This document shows, piece by piece, positions 55,384 to 63,290 of a DNA stretch of 64,000 bases; the stretch's first letter is position 1, and every line of letters begins with the position of its first letter. A model generated the notes under the pieces. That model had not been told where the DNA came from. It saw nothing but the letters and a program-made list of their open reading frames with translations, and did no database searches. The DNA comes from Bacillota bacterium (lineage in GTDB: Bacteria > Bacillota > Negativicutes > CTSoil-072), in the NCBI GenBank assembly GCA_017889545.1, contig JAGFZV010000001.1, forward strand, positions 186,001 through 250,000. Reading direction: 5' to 3'. Position numbers and translations under genes: made by a program.

Positions 55384-56316
55384 ATGACAACTGTTACTTC
55401 CTACACACCGGAAGAAGTCGCAACTATTTTAAAAATATCACGCTTTACGGTTTATGAAATGATCAAACGCGGAGATTTGACAGCGTACCGGATCGGACGA
55501 AAAATGCGCATCGAGGCGCCCGACCTGGAGGCCTATATCAAAAAGTCCAAAGGACAGTTTCCTTCCCAGCAGCACTCCCAACCGGCAGCAATCACACCGC
55601 CGGCAAGCCAGGAAGCTCTTATCATCTGCGGCCAGGATATTATTTTGGATATATTAACACGTCACTTGGAGAAAGAAATGCCGCAAATCCGTTTCTTACG
55701 CAATTATATCGGCAGCATCGATGGCCTGCTGGCATTATACCGGGGTGCAGCGAATGTGGTGACAACGCATCTTTGGGACAGCGATACGGATACCTACAAT
55801 GTTCCTTATGTACGCCGATTGCTGCCCGGTCATAAGACGCTGATCATCAATCTTGTTTATCGGATCGAGGGATTCTATGTCGCCAAAGGAAACCCCAAAA
55901 ACATCGCAGCCTGGCAGGATCTGGCCCGGCAAGATGTCCGTTTTGTAAACCGCGAGCGAGGTTCCGGCGCCAGGGTTTTGGTTGATGAACAGTTGCGAAT
56001 TCAGCATATCGATCACGCCGAAGTCAATGGCTACAATCATGAAGAAGCCAGCCATCTTGCCGTCGCCAGCTGCGTGGCCAGGGGCGACGCGGATGTTGGC
56101 GTGGGAATTGAAAAAGCCGCTTTGCAGGTAAGCGCAATTGATTTCATTCCCTTAAAAAAAGAGCGCTATGATTTAGTCATCCGAAAAGAAGATGCGGAAC
56201 GGCCGCAATTCAAGGCCATGCTGTCGATTTTGCAATCGCAGGCCTTCCGCAATGAAATTGCCGGCATGGGCGGATATGATTTGTCCCAGACCGGAAAAAT
56301 CATGGCGGAAACTTGA
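55384..56316 (+). CDS. HTH (excisionase/MerR-like) + periplasmic-binding-like one-component regulator
   Basis: A 310-residue cytosolic protein. Residues 5-55 form a short excisionase-type HTH (YTPEEVATILKISRFTVYEMIKRG and YRIGRKMRI). After a Gln/Pro linker, residues 75-305 form a PBP-like ligand domain with HLWDSDTDTYNVPYV, NRERGSGARVLVDE and HLAVASCVARGDADVGVG. Such proteins occur next to molybdate/tungstate transporter genes and are thought to sense the oxyanion or molybdenum cofactor. Divergent from modA; likely regulates modAB. Confidence 0.9.
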   Translation: MTTVTSYTPEEVATILKISRFTVYEMIKRGDLTAYRIGRKMRIEAPDLEAYIKKSKGQFPSQQHSQPAAITPPASQEALIICGQDIILDILTRHLEKEMPQIRFLRNYIGSIDGLLALYRGAANVVTTHLWDSDTDTYNVPYVRRLLPGHKTLIINLVYRIEGFYVAKGNPKNIAAWQDLARQDVRFVNRERGSGARVLVDEQLRIQHIDHAEVNGYNHEEASHLAVASCVARGDADVGVGIEKAALQVSAIDFIPLKKERYDLVIRKEDAERPQFKAMLSILQSQAFRNEIAGMGGYDLSQTGKIMAET

Positions 56317-56322
56317 AGCATG

Positions 56323-56334
56323 TGATCTAAATCA
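56323..56334 (+). promoter_or_regulatory. FNR/CRP-type half-site dyad
   Basis: TGAT-CTAA-ATCA resembles the core of the FNR box (TTGAT-N4-ATCAA). Tandem TATGCT sequences (56353-56363) can act as the -10; with the second, the dyad centre falls at about -41.5, the position of a class II activator site. Confidence 0.45.
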
Positions 56335-56399
56335 TAGGTTCTCCGAAGCGATTATGCTATGCTGAAATCAGCACTGCAACAGATACGGAGGAGATGGCT

Positions 56400-56618
56400 A
56401 TGAAGTTATGGACATGGTTTTGCCAACTAGGAGCAGATTCAGACAATGCGTCTTTACAGTTTTTCCCGATTAACCGATCGGCGCATGCACTGCCGCCGGT
56501 TACTGACAGTTCCACAACGGAAACAGCATGCACCCGCCTGTGCGGTCAGAACGGATGCCGCTGCGGAGGCACTATTCGCGGTTTGCACTGCGTTTGGTCA
56601 CATTATAGAATGCAATAA
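56400..56618 (+). CDS. Possible small Cys-rich protein (unrecognised)
   Basis: A 72-residue frame that I do not recognise. It has a strong ribosome site (GGAGGAG, 7 nt), an FNR-like box and -10 upstream, and a terminator 11 bp after its stop, a complete gene architecture. Six cysteines occur at 8, 44, 48, 53, 55 and 64, clustered as C-x3-C-x4-C-x-C, which could bind a metal or Fe-S cluster. The rest has low complexity and unremarkable codon use, so the locus could instead be a small RNA. Confidence 0.4.
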   Translation: MKLWTWFCQLGADSDNASLQFFPINRSAHALPPVTDSSTTETACTRLCGQNGCRCGGTIRGLHCVWSHYRMQ

Positions 56619-56628
56619 ACCGATTAAA

Positions 56629-56657
56629 AAAAAGCTGGTCGCAAAGACCAGCTTTTT
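56629..56657. terminator. Bidirectional terminator between small ORF and korC
   Basis: AAAAAGCTGGTC-GCAAA-GACCAGCTTTTT, a 12-bp perfect stem including its A and T flanks. Confidence 0.9.
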
Positions 56658-56665
56658 CCGTTCCT

Positions 56666-57187
56666 CTATTGCACGCTTTCGTAGCCGATGCGCAAGGCTT
56701 CCATATTCTTGGCCACCGTAGCCGGCGGTACCCGTTTGGCGACTGCTTTTTGAATGGTTTCAAACGATACTGCGCCGGTCACTTTGACCAGCAATCCCAA
56801 GGCGATAATATTGGCAAACAGATCCCGACCCAAATGCTCCACGGATAAACGGGTAATCGGAACCTTGATCATATGCTGTGAGCCGTGCGGCCTCGGCACC
56901 AAATCTTCATCCACAATGACGATGCTGTCCGGTGTCAGGTCATGGCTATATTTATCCATTGCCTGCTGCGTCATGGCGAGAAAAATTTGCGGATTGACGA
57001 CTTTGGGGTGATAAATGAATTTGTCGTCGATCAATACTTCCGCTTTGGATGAGCCCCCACGGGCTTCCGGCCCGTAGGACTGGGACTGGATGGCCTGTTT
57101 TCCCTCCATGATGGCCGCTTCCGCCAAAATAATCCCGGCGGTGATCAAGCCTTGTCCGCCTGATCCGGATAGTCGAATTTCTTTCAT
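56666..57187 (-). CDS. korC: 2-Oxoacid:ferredoxin oxidoreductase gamma subunit
   Basis: A 173-residue gamma subunit. SGSGGQGLITAGIILAEAA is the family signature and QSYGPEARGGSSKAEVLID lies in the CoA-interacting region. With KorA, KorB and KorD it interconverts a 2-oxoacid plus CoA with acyl-CoA, CO2 and reduced ferredoxin. 2-Oxoglutarate is the usual substrate of this layout, but other oxoacids are possible. Overlaps korB by 4 bp. Confidence 0.93.
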   Translation of the reverse strand: MKEIRLSGSGGQGLITAGIILAEAAIMEGKQAIQSQSYGPEARGGSSKAEVLIDDKFIYHPKVVNPQIFLAMTQQAMDKYSHDLTPDSIVIVDEDLVPRPHGSQHMIKVPITRLSVEHLGRDLFANIIALGLLVKVTGAVSFETIQKAVAKRVPPATVAKNMEALRIGYESVQ

Positions 57188-58002
57188 GCCTTGTCCCCTC
57201 CCGCCCGTGTAATGATTTTGGCATATTCGGCAGCGTATTCGGGGAAGATATCGGTATGAAGAACACCGCCCGGCAGCTTGCCGTTTCGCTCTTCCGGCGA
57301 TAGCTTGTTATAGGCTGCCAGCGGAATGACCGTTTCACTCATGTCTTTCAGCATGGCGGCCGCACTCCCCATTTTGTTGCGTCTGCCGTAGGAAGTCGGG
57401 CATTGCACCAAGGTTTCGACGAAGGAGAATCCTTTATTTTGGATTCCTTGGGCAATGAGGTCTACGAGCGGCGCGGCATGGAAAGCCGTTCCCCGGGCAA
57501 TATAGGTGGCGCCGGCAGTTTTCGCAACCTCGCAGGGGTTGAACGGCCGGTCAAAGGTTCCGTAGGGAGCCGTGGTCGCCTTTTTGTCTACGGGCGTCAG
57601 CGGCGAGGCTTGTCCGCCGGTCATTCCATAAATATTGTTGTTGAACAGGAGGACGGTTAAATCGATATTGCGTCTGGCTGCGTGGATGAAGTGATTGCCG
57701 CCGATCGCCATACAGTCGCCATCGCCAGTGATGACGATGACATTGAGTTCCGGGTTAGCCAGTTTAATGCCGGTCGCGAAAGGCAGGGCCCGCCCGTGAG
57801 CGGTATGGAGAGTATCAAAGTCCATGTAGCCGGACGCCCGCGAAGAGCAGCCGATGCCGGAAACAATGACGGTTTTGTCCTGATCGAGATCCAGTTTGGC
57901 AATGGCTTTGGCAAGGGCTTTCATCGCAATGCCATGGCCGCAGCCGGGGCACCAGATATGCGGCAGCCGGTTAGTTCGAAATAAGCTTTCGTAGTCTTTC
58001 AT
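57184..58002 (-). CDS. korB: 2-Oxoacid:ferredoxin oxidoreductase beta subunit (TPP-binding)
   Basis: A 272-residue thiamine-pyrophosphate subunit. WCPGCGHG supplies Fe-S cluster cysteines, GIGCSSRASGYMDFDTLHTAHGRA the substrate region, and GDGDCMAIGGNHFIHAARRN with LLFNNNIYGMTGGQASP the TPP/Mg site. Overlaps korA by 4 bp. Confidence 0.95.
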   Translation of the reverse strand: MKDYESLFRTNRLPHIWCPGCGHGIAMKALAKAIAKLDLDQDKTVIVSGIGCSSRASGYMDFDTLHTAHGRALPFATGIKLANPELNVIVITGDGDCMAIGGNHFIHAARRNIDLTVLLFNNNIYGMTGGQASPLTPVDKKATTAPYGTFDRPFNPCEVAKTAGATYIARGTAFHAAPLVDLIAQGIQNKGFSFVETLVQCPTSYGRRNKMGSAAAMLKDMSETVIPLAAYNKLSPEERNGKLPGGVLHTDIFPEYAAEYAKIITRAGGDKA

Positions 58003-59147
58003 TCTGCCACCTCCGCAGCCAGTTCTTCAATCGCTTGCCCGATTTCGTCCGGCGTGAATACTTCAGAATTGTATTTGGGCAGGGAAACCACTTTGGCCTG
58101 CCCTGCGGCAGCGCGTTCGACTTCATAAACGTATTGGCCATAGTTCATTTCCGGCACGAGAATGCCTTTGACCCGTTTGGCAAGATTGCGCATCACGCTG
58201 TCGGCGAACGGCCAGATGGTCATGATCCGGATCATGCCGACTTTTCGGCCGGCGCTGCGAGCTGCTTCAACGGCCGCATAAGCGGTACGGGCCGTCCCGC
58301 CGAACGCAACAACGGCAATTTCGGCGTCGTCCATGAAGAATTCATCATAATGGGTGATTTCCTCTTGCACCCGTGCGATTTTTTCATGCAGCCGTTCAAT
58401 GGTTTGTTCCGTAATGCTCGGGCTGCCGCTCGGGAAGCCGGTTTCATCGTGGACCAGCCCGGTGCAGTGGATCCGATACCCGGTACCGAAGTCGGCCGGA
58501 TTAGGAACAAGGTCTTCCATCGGCGTATACGGCTTGTACCCTTGCGCTTTCGTTTTATCCGGGACGCGGCGCGGATAGATTTCGATTTCATGGGCTTGCG
58601 GCAATTCCACCCGTTCGCGCATGTGGCCGACGACTTCGTCGAGCAGAATGATCACCGGCGTGCGGAAACGTTCTGCATAGTTCACGGCTTTGATGGCGAC
58701 ATCGAAGGATTCCCGCACGGTCCAGGGCGACAGGGCGATCATGGGATGGTCGCCGTGCGTTCCCCAGCGGGCTTGCATGATATCCGCCTGGGCCGGCGAG
58801 GTCGGTTGTCCGGTAGAAGGACCCATCCGTTGTACATTGACAATCACAACGGGAATTTCTGCAATGGCAGCGTAGCCAATGAGTTCTTGCTTGAGGGAAA
58901 ACCCAGGGCCGGAGGTCGCAGTGAGCGCTTTCTTGCCGGCCAGAGAAGCTCCCAGGACAACGCCGATTCCGGCGATTTCATCTTCCATCTGGATAAATGT
59001 GCCGCCAACTTTCGGCAGATTCACAGCCATGTATTCGGCAATTTCGGTCGACGGGGTAATCGGGTATCCGCCAAAAAATCGTACGCCGGCGGCTACCGCG
59101 CCTTCTGCACAGGCTTCATTCCCTTGCATGAGTCTTGCTTCACTCAT
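57999..59147 (-). CDS. korA: 2-Oxoacid:ferredoxin oxidoreductase alpha subunit
   Basis: A 382-residue alpha subunit with the pyrimidine-binding domain. GGYPITPSTEIAEY, MEDEIAGIGVVLGASLAGKKALTATSGPGFSLKQE and RMGPSTGQPTSPAQADIMQARWGTHGD are typical of KorA. Overlaps korD by 4 bp. Base composition is richer in G and C here than in the flanks, which also creates a long antisense frame that is not a gene. Confidence 0.95.
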   Translation of the reverse strand: MSEARLMQGNEACAEGAVAAGVRFFGGYPITPSTEIAEYMAVNLPKVGGTFIQMEDEIAGIGVVLGASLAGKKALTATSGPGFSLKQELIGYAAIAEIPVVIVNVQRMGPSTGQPTSPAQADIMQARWGTHGDHPMIALSPWTVRESFDVAIKAVNYAERFRTPVIILLDEVVGHMRERVELPQAHEIEIYPRRVPDKTKAQGYKPYTPMEDLVPNPADFGTGYRIHCTGLVHDETGFPSGSPSITEQTIERLHEKIARVQEEITHYDEFFMDDAEIAVVAFGGTARTAYAAVEAARSAGRKVGMIRIMTIWPFADSVMRNLAKRVKGILVPEMNYGQYVYEVERAAAGQAKVVSLPKYNSEVFTPDEIGQAIEELAAEVAE

Positions 59148-59344
59148 TTCGCCGCCTCCTTTCTAATGCGAATCGCAAAATCCGGGCACCGCAGCTCACA
59201 TAGTCCGCAACCGATGCACGCGCTTTCATCAACAACATACACTTTGCCCATGCTGTCCAACGCCAGCACCTTTTTGGGACAAAACGCAACACAAATGTTA
59301 CAGCCTTTGCAGCGTTCTTTTCGAATTTCTATTTTGGTTTGCAA
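59144..59344 (-). CDS. korD: 4Fe-4S ferredoxin subunit of 2-oxoacid oxidoreductase
   Basis: A 66-residue ferredoxin with two cluster motifs, CKGCNICVAFCPKK and CIGCGLCELRCP. Probably the delta subunit that carries electrons from KorAB to free ferredoxin. Starts with TTG behind GGGGGAGC. First gene of korDABC. Confidence 0.92.
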   Translation of the reverse strand: MQTKIEIRKERCKGCNICVAFCPKKVLALDSMGKVYVVDESACIGCGLCELRCPDFAIRIRKEAAK

Positions 59345-59393
59345 TCTAGCTCCCCCTTACACAATGTCATATTCGGTTTTGGGCACTAGGTTT

Positions 59394-59399
59394 ATCATA
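59394..59399 (-). promoter_or_regulatory. Possible -10 element for korDABC
   Basis: Minus-strand TATGAT about 50 nt before korD; no good -35 is present at 16-18 bp, so an activator may be needed. No sigma-54 element was found here. Confidence 0.3.
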
Positions 59400-59444
59400 T
59401 CACAAATTACAACAATAAAAAACCGCTTCTTTTCTTCTTTCCAC

Positions 59445-59491
59445 ACAGAAAGCTGCTGCTTGAAAGGGGAAATCAAGCAGCAGCTTTCTGT
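59445..59491 (-). other. Large inverted repeat between kce and korD
   Basis: A 19-bp perfect stem with a 9-nt loop, rich in GCAGCAG/CTGCTGC. Neither side ends in a clean T-run. Probably ends or protects the kce transcript. Confidence 0.6.
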
Positions 59492-59512
59492 TCAAACCGA
59501 GGGGCTGAAATA

Positions 59513-60436
59513 TCAGTAATTTACTTTATCAATGCCTTTTAATTTCAGGATTGCGCGCGCCTCATCCGGGGTCGCCGGCTCCTGGCCAAGTTCCTTGGCG
59601 ATGCGGACAATTTTGCTTACTTGTTCCGCACTGCTCTTCGCCATAACACCTTTTTCAATATACAAGTTATCTTCCAGCCCGACCCGTACTCCGCCGCCCA
59701 TCAGCAAAGCCGCTGTACACATCGCCATCTGACTCCGCCCGGCAGCGCAAACCGACCAGGAAAAATCACCGATTTGTTCTTTGGCCGTCCGGACCAAATG
59801 CATCAAGTTGTCTACCGTCGCCGGCGCACCGCCCAAAATACCAAGGACGAACTGCAGGTATACCGGTTTTTTCAAATAACCGCGTTCAATCATAAATGCG
59901 ACGTTATTGATCATGCCGAGATCATATATTTCCAATTCCGGTTTGGTCTCATTTTCATTAAAGATGCCGCAAAATTCCCGCATCGTTTTAAATGTATTCG
60001 GGAAAATAAAATCTTCGGTCATGCCCAAATAGGCCGGTTCCCATTCATGCTGGAAATCTTTCTTGCCCGCCAGTACCTGAAACAACGCAAAGTTGATCGA
60101 ACCAAAATTAAACGATCCTAATTCCGGTTTAAAGGTCCGTACTGTGGCCACCCGCTGTTCCGCCGTTTGTCCAAGACCACCGCCGGTCGTCAGACACAAA
60201 ATCATATTGCAGCGTTTTTTCACGCTGGTCACTACTTCCCGAAACAATTCCATGTCAGCCGAAGGAGCGCCATTTTCCGGATTTCGCACGTGAATGTGCG
60301 CCACTGCCGCACCGGCTTCATAAGCGCGCACCGCCTCATCCGCAATCTGCTGCGGAGTGATTGGAAGATATGGACTCATTGACGGAGTGTGTATCCCCCC
60401 CGTAATTGCCGCTGTCACAATTACCTTGTTCTTCAT
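59513..60436 (-). CDS. Beta-keto acid cleavage enzyme (BKACE/Kce family), 307 residues
   Basis: A 307-residue TIM-barrel Zn enzyme. His47 and His49 in VAHIHVR and the late GLEDNLY glutamate are the expected metal ligands; TTGGG and FVLGILGG complete the core. BKACE enzymes convert a beta-keto acid plus acetyl-CoA to an acyl-CoA and acetoacetate; 3-keto-5-aminohexanoate and dehydrocarnitine are known substrates. It carries insertions relative to the second copy at 62.4 kb (about 34 residues longer), so the two may have different substrates. Preceded by a sigma-54 promoter. Confidence 0.88.
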   Translation of the reverse strand: MKNKVIVTAAITGGIHTPSMSPYLPITPQQIADEAVRAYEAGAAVAHIHVRNPENGAPSADMELFREVVTSVKKRCNMILCLTTGGGLGQTAEQRVATVRTFKPELGSFNFGSINFALFQVLAGKKDFQHEWEPAYLGMTEDFIFPNTFKTMREFCGIFNENETKPELEIYDLGMINNVAFMIERGYLKKPVYLQFVLGILGGAPATVDNLMHLVRTAKEQIGDFSWSVCAAGRSQMAMCTAALLMGGGVRVGLEDNLYIEKGVMAKSSAEQVSKIVRIAKELGQEPATPDEARAILKLKGIDKVNY

Positions 60437-60561
60437 TCAAATTCCTCCCTGTCCTCTCAATTTCAAATCCCATTTTGTTCCTTTCTTTTTTGTTTCTTGG
60501 TTGTTGTCCCGATTCCTCCCTGTTTTTGGATTTTAAATTAAGTTTCTCTTCTCTAGATACA

Positions 60562-60579
60562 ATGCATTTTTCATGCCAA
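60562..60579 (-). promoter_or_regulatory. Sigma-54 promoter of the 307-residue kce gene
   Basis: Minus-strand TTGGCATGAAAAATGCAT, GG-N10-GC. Expected start near 60553. The divergent activator gene starts about 115 bp away on the other strand. Confidence 0.85.
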
Positions 60580-60692
60580 CTGTCAGATCCACTTCCTTAA
60601 TAATCTGATTGAGTAGAAACAATTGCATTTCAAAGATGTTTCCGCTATGATGGTTTTGAGAACGATAGAATATTTTGCGGGAAGTGACTTGC

Positions 60693-62249
60693 TTGATTAA
60701 AACAGAAGATCAGTTCAGTTCTATTGCTTTTTTACTGGATTTAATCCAGCAGCTCGGTTCACCTGATTACGACTTGGTCCAACAACGATCGCAGATCCGG
60801 GAAGGCTTGCAAAAAACCCTGCACGAGATGGAACAGGCAAAAGATTTTGATTTTCGGGAAATCGGCGATCATCTTTACGATGGCATCTACATCGCGGACG
60901 GCAATGGCAAAACACTTTACGTCAATAGAGCCTATACGAGGATTACCGGCATCAAGCCGGAAGAAATTCTCAATAAATATGTAAGCGACTGCGAAAACGC
61001 CTGTTTGTATAAAAATGCGGTTACACCCGAGGTCATCAAACATAAGCAGCAAGTCAACGCCATGGGGGAAAGTCTGCGCAACGGCAGCAAAATGCTGATT
61101 TCCGGCAACCCGATTTTCGATGACGCCGGCAATGTAAAAAAAGTAGTGGTGGTTGACCGGGACATCACCGACCTTCTCACCATGAAATCGGAACTCGAAG
61201 CCTCCCAGCAAAAAATGAAAGCAGTCGAAAAAGACCAATACCGTACAAAACAAGAAATTGAACATTTGCGAAGATTTCATCTGAATAAAAACTTAATCGG
61301 CGATAGCCCGGAAATTCAAAAAATCGGTAAAATGATTGAACAAGTCGCCGCTTTGGACGTCACCGTTCTGATTACCGGCGAAACCGGTTCCGGCAAAGAA
61401 GTTGTCGCCAATGAAATTTACTTTAACAGCAAACGTCCCAACGGGCCGTTTATCAAGGTAAATTGCGCCGCCATTCCAGCCAACCTCTTGGAAGCAGAAC
61501 TATTCGGCTACGAAAAAGGCTCTTTTACCGGCGCCAGCAGCGGCGGCAAACTCGGAATGTTTGAATTGGCCGACAAAGGAACCTTGCTGTTGGATGAGAT
61601 TGGCGAAATGTCTTTGGAACTGCAATCCAAACTGCTGCGGGTCATTCAGCACAAGGAAATCACCCGCATTGGCGGTACGAAGCCAATTGCGCTCGATATC
61701 CGCATCATCTCATCCACCAACTGTGATCTTTTGGAGCTCGTAAAAAAAGGAAAATTTCGGGAAGACCTTTATTATCGCCTCAACGTATTCCCCATTCAGC
61801 TCCCGGCGCTGCGCCAAAGAGCAGACGATATCGAGCTATTGGCCCGCCATTTTTTGGATGTTTACAATACAAAGTACGGGACGATTACCGTGATTGAAAA
61901 ATCGGGGTTTGAACTCCTGAAAGAATATGACTGGCCGGGAAATATCAGGGAACTGCAGAATATCATCGAACGCCTGGTGATCGTCGCCGGTCAGGGTTCG
62001 ATCATCAGCGCCGAACAAATCGGCGCCTTGTTGAGCATTGATCCGTACTACACCGAATTGGTTCACAAAGAATTGGGTCTGAAAGAAATTGTGGAAAATG
62101 TCGAGCGAAAAACGATTGAGAAAGTCTTGTCGTTGCATAAAAGCACCCGTAAAGCGGCAAAAATTTTAAAAATCGATCAATCGACCATTGTCAAAAAAGC
62201 ACAACGCCTTGGAATCTGTTTGAGTGATGAAAAAACGCATCAGTACTGA
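60693..62249 (+). CDS. PAS-domain sigma-54-dependent transcriptional activator
   Basis: A 518-residue one-component enhancer-binding protein. An N-terminal PAS domain (about 55-160, [22 protein letters not shown]) is followed by a coiled linker and an AAA+ domain with GETGSGKE, the sigma-54 loop as GSFTGA (276-281) and LLLDEIGE. A short C-terminal HTH reads [22 protein letters not shown], TyrR-like. TTG at 60693 is the likely start; a frame to 60675 exists. It sits between two kce genes that both have -24/-12 promoters, so these are its probable targets. Confidence 0.9.
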   Translation: MIKTEDQFSSIAFLLDLIQQLGSPDYDLVQQRSQIREGLQKTLHEMEQAKDFDFREIGDHLYDGIYIADGNGKTLYVNRAYTRITGIKPEEILNKYVSDCENACLYKNAVTPEVIKHKQQVNAMGESLRNGSKMLISGNPIFDDAGNVKKVVVVDRDITDLLTMKSELEASQQKMKAVEKDQYRTKQEIEHLRRFHLNKNLIGDSPEIQKIGKMIEQVAALDVTVLITGETGSGKEVVANEIYFNSKRPNGPFIKVNCAAIPANLLEAELFGYEKGSFTGASSGGKLGMFELADKGTLLLDEIGEMSLELQSKLLRVIQHKEITRIGGTKPIALDIRIISSTNCDLLELVKKGKFREDLYYRLNVFPIQLPALRQRADDIELLARHFLDVYNTKYGTITVIEKSGFELLKEYDWPGNIRELQNIIERLVIVAGQGSIISAEQIGALLSIDPYYTELVHKELGLKEIVENVERKTIEKVLSLHKSTRKAAKILKIDQSTIVKKAQRLGICLSDEKTHQY

Positions 62250-62304
62250 TGATTTTTTTCATCGGCAATGAATCAAGCACCATTATGATAATTTTCTGCT
62301 TTTT

Positions 62305-62344
62305 AAACAGGCATCTGATGAAAAAAATCATCAGATGCCTGTTT
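62305..62344 (+). terminator. Terminator after the PAS sigma-54 activator
   Basis: A 17-bp stem (62305-62321 with 62328-62344), A6 loop and trailing T-run. Confidence 0.9.
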
Positions 62345-62365
62345 TTTGCAAATTTGATTGTGATC

Positions 62366-62387
62366 ATTGCTGACCATTTTCAGCAAT
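62366..62387. promoter_or_regulatory. Palindrome next to the second kce promoter
   Basis: ATTGCTGA-N6-TCAGCAAT, perfect 8-bp arms, ends 7 bp before the -24 element. This is closer than usual enhancer sites, so a repressor or a proximal activator site is possible. It is not repeated at the first kce promoter. Confidence 0.5.
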
Positions 62388-62392
62388 TCCTA

Positions 62393-62410
62393 TTGGCATA
62401 TAACTTGCAA
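62393..62410 (+). promoter_or_regulatory. Sigma-54 promoter of the 273-residue kce gene
   Basis: TTGGCATATAACTTGCAA, GG at 62395-62396 and GC at 62407-62408 with 10 bp between. Expected start near 62419, 29 nt before the start codon. Confidence 0.9.
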
Positions 62411-62447
62411 TAGATACAAAGCAAAATAACGATTGAGGTGATACTTT

Positions 62448-63269
62448 TTGGACAAGACAATCATTACCGTAGCAGTAACAGGCGCTTTCCCAACGAAGGA
62501 GCACAATCCGAACATTCCTTTGACGCCAAAAGAAATCGCAGCTGATGTTGTAGAATGCTGGAAAGCCGGGGCCGCGGTCGCCCATCTGCACATGCGCGAC
62601 GACGAAGGCAAAGGCACCATGAACAAAGACAAGTTTAAAGAAACGGTAGAACTCATCCGGGCCCAATGCGACATTGTATTGAACCTGACAACGTCCGGTG
62701 ATCTCTTTGCAACTGACGAAACTCGGATGGCCCATGTAATTGAACTGAAACCGGAAATGGCTTCTTACGACGCGGGTTCCATGAATTGGATGCACAGCGG
62801 CCTATTCCTTAATCCACCGCAATTCTTAGAGAAACTCGGCAAAGTCATGTTGGAAAACAACGTGAAACCGGAAATTGAAATTTTTGACGCTGGAATGGTG
62901 TACAATTCCTTCTACTACATCAAAAAAGGAGTCCTGGCAACACCGGCGCATTACCAGTTCGTATTGGGCGCCGACGGTGGAACCGCCGCAACAGTAGAAA
63001 ATCTGGTGTATTTGAAAAGCTTGATCCCGTCGGAAGCAACCTGGTCTGCATTGGGGATCGGCAAAGGCCATCTGCCAGTCCTGTTCGCCACCTTAGCCTT
63101 GGGCGGACACGTCCGGGTCGGTATGGAAGACAATGTTTATTATGCCAAAGGCCGTCTGGCAAAATCGAATGCTGAATTTGTCGCCCGGGCAGCCCGTCTG
63201 ATCGGCGAAGCAAACAAAACAGTCGCTACCCCGGATGAAGCCCGTAAAATTTTAGGTCTGAAAAAATAA
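62448..63269 (+). CDS. Beta-keto acid cleavage enzyme (BKACE/Kce family), 273 residues
   Basis: A 273-residue BKACE enzyme. His46 and His48 in VAHLHMR and Glu in GMEDNVY are the metal ligands; FDAGMVYNSFYY and FVLGADGG line the active site. It should convert a beta-keto acid plus acetyl-CoA to acetoacetate and an acyl-CoA. The start is a TTG behind GAGGTGATAC. The next gene, 21 bp downstream, is a hydroxyacid-type dehydrogenase that could supply the keto acid, as carnitine dehydrogenase does for dehydrocarnitine cleavage. Confidence 0.9.
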   Translation: MDKTIITVAVTGAFPTKEHNPNIPLTPKEIAADVVECWKAGAAVAHLHMRDDEGKGTMNKDKFKETVELIRAQCDIVLNLTTSGDLFATDETRMAHVIELKPEMASYDAGSMNWMHSGLFLNPPQFLEKLGKVMLENNVKPEIEIFDAGMVYNSFYYIKKGVLATPAHYQFVLGADGGTAATVENLVYLKSLIPSEATWSALGIGKGHLPVLFATLALGGHVRVGMEDNVYYAKGRLAKSNAEFVARAARLIGEANKTVATPDEARKILGLKK

Positions 63270-63290
63270 ACTGCAAAAGGAGTCCTCATC

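Noticed and set aside
58035-59519. 494-codon plus-strand open frame
   Set aside because: It is antisense to korA/korD, whose motifs are unmistakable. No ribosome site or recognisable domain; long frame explained by G+C-rich codon use in korA.
60406-60600. 64-codon hydrophobic frame between kce and the activator gene
   Set aside because: Overlaps the sigma-54 promoter and leader of the kce gene; composition reflects T-rich DNA, with no ribosome site.
62246-62265. GATGATTTTTTTCATC palindrome at the activator's stop codon
   Set aside because: Short arms at an A/T tract; the strong hairpin 40 bp downstream explains termination better.
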